Assembly: GCF_000147815.2 (NCBI RefSeq)
Contig: NC_015957.1
Location: forward strand, 3,162,001 to 3,226,000
Source of the DNA: Streptomyces violaceusniger Tu 4113
GTDB taxonomy: Bacteria; Actinomycetota; Actinomycetes; Streptomycetales; Streptomycetaceae
DNA: 64,000 nt
Direction: 5' to 3'
Below the pieces are notes generated by a model. The model was not told the DNA's origin. It saw only the letters and a list, made by a program, of their open reading frames with translations, and searched no databases. This document shows positions 62,886 to 64,000 of this stretch, in pieces (position 1 is the first letter of the stretch; each line of letters begins with the position of its first letter). The translations under genes were made by a program, and so were the position numbers.

Positions 62886-64000
62886 ATGACCTCCGAATCG
62901 GGCGGGCCGAGATGTGACCGCGGCGCCGGGGACGCCGCCGGGCCCCCCGCCCCCACGGAGAAAGATCAGTTGAGGCGGTTCGCGGGCATCTGGTGCCGGG
63001 CCGTCCACCCGCTGGCGGCCACGACGATGACCTCCGACGAGTTCGAGGTCTATCTGCTGCCGCTGGCCCACCGGTTGAGCGCCGCCCTACGCGGCTCTCC
63101 CTTCGACACCGAGGCGGCGTACACGGTCGGGGCCGCGCTGGTGAACGCGCAGTGCACCGAGCCGGAAGCGCTGCCCGCCATCCTGGGCGTCATCGACGCG
63201 CACCTGGTGTCCTGCTCGGCGCCCACCGGGCCACCCTCTGCCGCGCCGACCGCCGAACCGCCCGCCGCGCCCGGCCACGAGCCCCTGTCCGAGGAGGAGG
63301 CGCGCGCCCGCTGTGTGCGGCTGCAGCACGCCCTCGCCGCCGGGTTCGTCCGCGAGCTGCGCAAGTGCGAGCGCGATGAGCAGGAGGCCATCTCGCGGGC
63401 CGCGCTGGCCGCCCGGACCGAGGCCGAGAAGGCGCTGCACGCGAGCGAGGCCAAGTTCCAGGCCGTCTTCGAGGGCGCGGTCATCGGCGTGGGCATCGCC
63501 GGACTCGACGGCGAGGTGCTCGTCGTCAACGACGCCATGGCCCGGATGTTCGGCGGGATGGACTTCTTCCGCCCCGGCCGCAACGTCACCGAATTCGTCC
63601 ACCCCGACGACGTACCGGGCGCCCATGAGCTCTACCGCGAGCTGGTCAACGGGGAGCGCGACCACTTCCGCATCGAGAAGCCGCACTACCGCGACGACGG
63701 CAGCGAGCTGTGGACCAATCTCACGGTCACCCTGCTCCGCGACTCCAGCGGCGCCCCGCAGTACCAGCTCGCCCTCGCCGAGGACATCACCGAGCACCGG
63801 CAACTGCGCGAGCGGCTGCGCTACGAGGCCACCCACGACGAGCTGACCGGACTGCCCAACCGCACCCTGTTCCTGGAGCGGCTGGACCAGGTGCTGGCCG
63901 CCGGCGCGGACGCCGAGCGGTTCGGCGTGTGCTATCTGGACCTGGACGGCTTCAAGGCCGTCAACGACAGCCTCGGGCACGCCGCCGGCGACCGCATGCT
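62886..64000 (+). CDS. PAS-GGDEF cyclic-di-GMP signalling protein, 3' end beyond window
   Basis: Frame open from ATG 62886 to the window end (about 371 codons), so the gene is incomplete. GGGAG at 62873-62877 is eight bases upstream. Residues 25-110 form a helical N-terminal module (WCRAVHPLAATTMTSDEFEV). A PAS domain follows at about 190-310 (FQAVFEGAVIGVGIAGLDGE, HPDDVPGAHELYREL). The GGDEF domain begins with YEATHDELTGLPNRTLFLER and CYLDLDGFKAVNDSLGHAAG. The GGDEF active-site loop and any EAL domain lie outside. Related Streptomyces proteins combine PAS, GGDEF and EAL. Confidence 0.9.
   Translation, partial: MTSESGGPRCDRGAGDAAGPPAPTEKDQLRRFAGIWCRAVHPLAATTMTSDEFEVYLLPLAHRLSAALRGSPFDTEAAYTVGAALVNAQCTEPEALPAILGVIDAHLVSCSAPTGPPSAAPTAEPPAAPGHEPLSEEEARARCVRLQHALAAGFVRELRKCERDEQEAISRAALAARTEAEKALHASEAKFQAVFEGAVIGVGIAGLDGEVLVVNDAMARMFGGMDFFRPGRNVTEFVHPDDVPGAHELYRELVNGERDHFRIEKPHYRDDGSELWTNLTVTLLRDSSGAPQYQLALAEDITEHRQLRERLRYEATHDELTGLPNRTLFLERLDQVLAAGADAERFGVCYLDLDGFKAVNDSLGHAAGDRM

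Noticed and set aside
62341..62889. 182-codon frame before the GGDEF gene
   Set aside because: Codon bias is poor, the product is low-complexity, and it overlaps the likely promoter region.

Overview
The window reads as a stretch of Streptomyces core chromosome. It has very high G+C, strong G/C bias at third codon positions, many GTG starts, and Streptomyces-type products in a familiar order: carAB, pyrD, pyrF, integration host factor sIHF, gmk, rpoZ, coaBC, metK, priA, fmt, rsmB, rpe, guaB1, a rib operon and hisEG. Genus is inferred from gene content and order; the species cannot be named from sequence alone. No rRNA, tRNA, CRISPR array or insertion sequence was recognised.

Layout. 1-9.5 kb: pyrimidine and nucleotide genes (carA cut by the window edge, carB, pyrD, pyrF), sIHF, gmk, rpoZ and coaBC. 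9.8-15.8 kb: metK, a helicase-dead priA, a small HTH protein and fmt. 16-18 kb: an ABC exporter behind a MerR/SoxR-type promoter. 18-22.6 kb: rsmB, a secreted serine hydrolase, rpe and a SorC-family regulator. 22.6-27.4 kb: a compact three-gene class I lanthipeptide locus on the minus strand (precursor, LanB dehydratase, LanC cyclase), which is the most interesting accessory element. 27.9-30.4 kb: guaB1 and a two-gene membrane-protein operon. 30.7-35.6 kb: a probable lysine catabolic cluster (amino-acid permease, Lrp regulator, 5-aminopentanamidase, lysine 2-monooxygenase). 35.7-45.2 kb: a DUF5995 protein, an epimerase with divergent XRE regulator, an NCS2 uracil permease, a PEP-mutase-like protein, an MFS/ROK divergent pair and a secreted alginate-lyase-family protein. 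46.2-51.4 kb: FMN riboswitch with terminator, ribD-ribE-ribBA-ribH, then hisE and hisG. 51.5-54.8 kb: a PH-domain-like membrane protein and two overlapping CNNM/CorC-type membrane proteins. 54.9-64 kb: an EccA/CbbX-like AAA+ ATPase, a uridine-kinase-like protein, a Tat-type C39 peptidase followed by an aminotransferase remnant, an HhH nuclease-like protein, a PucR regulator and the 5' part of a PAS-GGDEF gene that runs off the window.

Intergenic DNA is unusually repeat-rich. It holds 15-bp, 20-bp, 25-bp and 42-bp tandem arrays, dispersed 43-bp repeats and two repeat-dominated gene-free stretches (13.3-14.0 and 45.2-46.2 kb). Several strong hairpins end transcription units.

Two functional ideas stand out. 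First, the lanthipeptide locus encodes a 53-residue precursor with an FDLD leader motif and a very short two-cysteine tail, SIIWCTIVAPACG, that looks like a nisin-type ring A followed by an enlarged ring B. A perfect 15-bp hairpin separates precursor from enzymes, and no protease or exporter lies beside them. Second, the davBA-like pair with its own permease and regulator indicates lysine use through the 5-aminovaleramide route.
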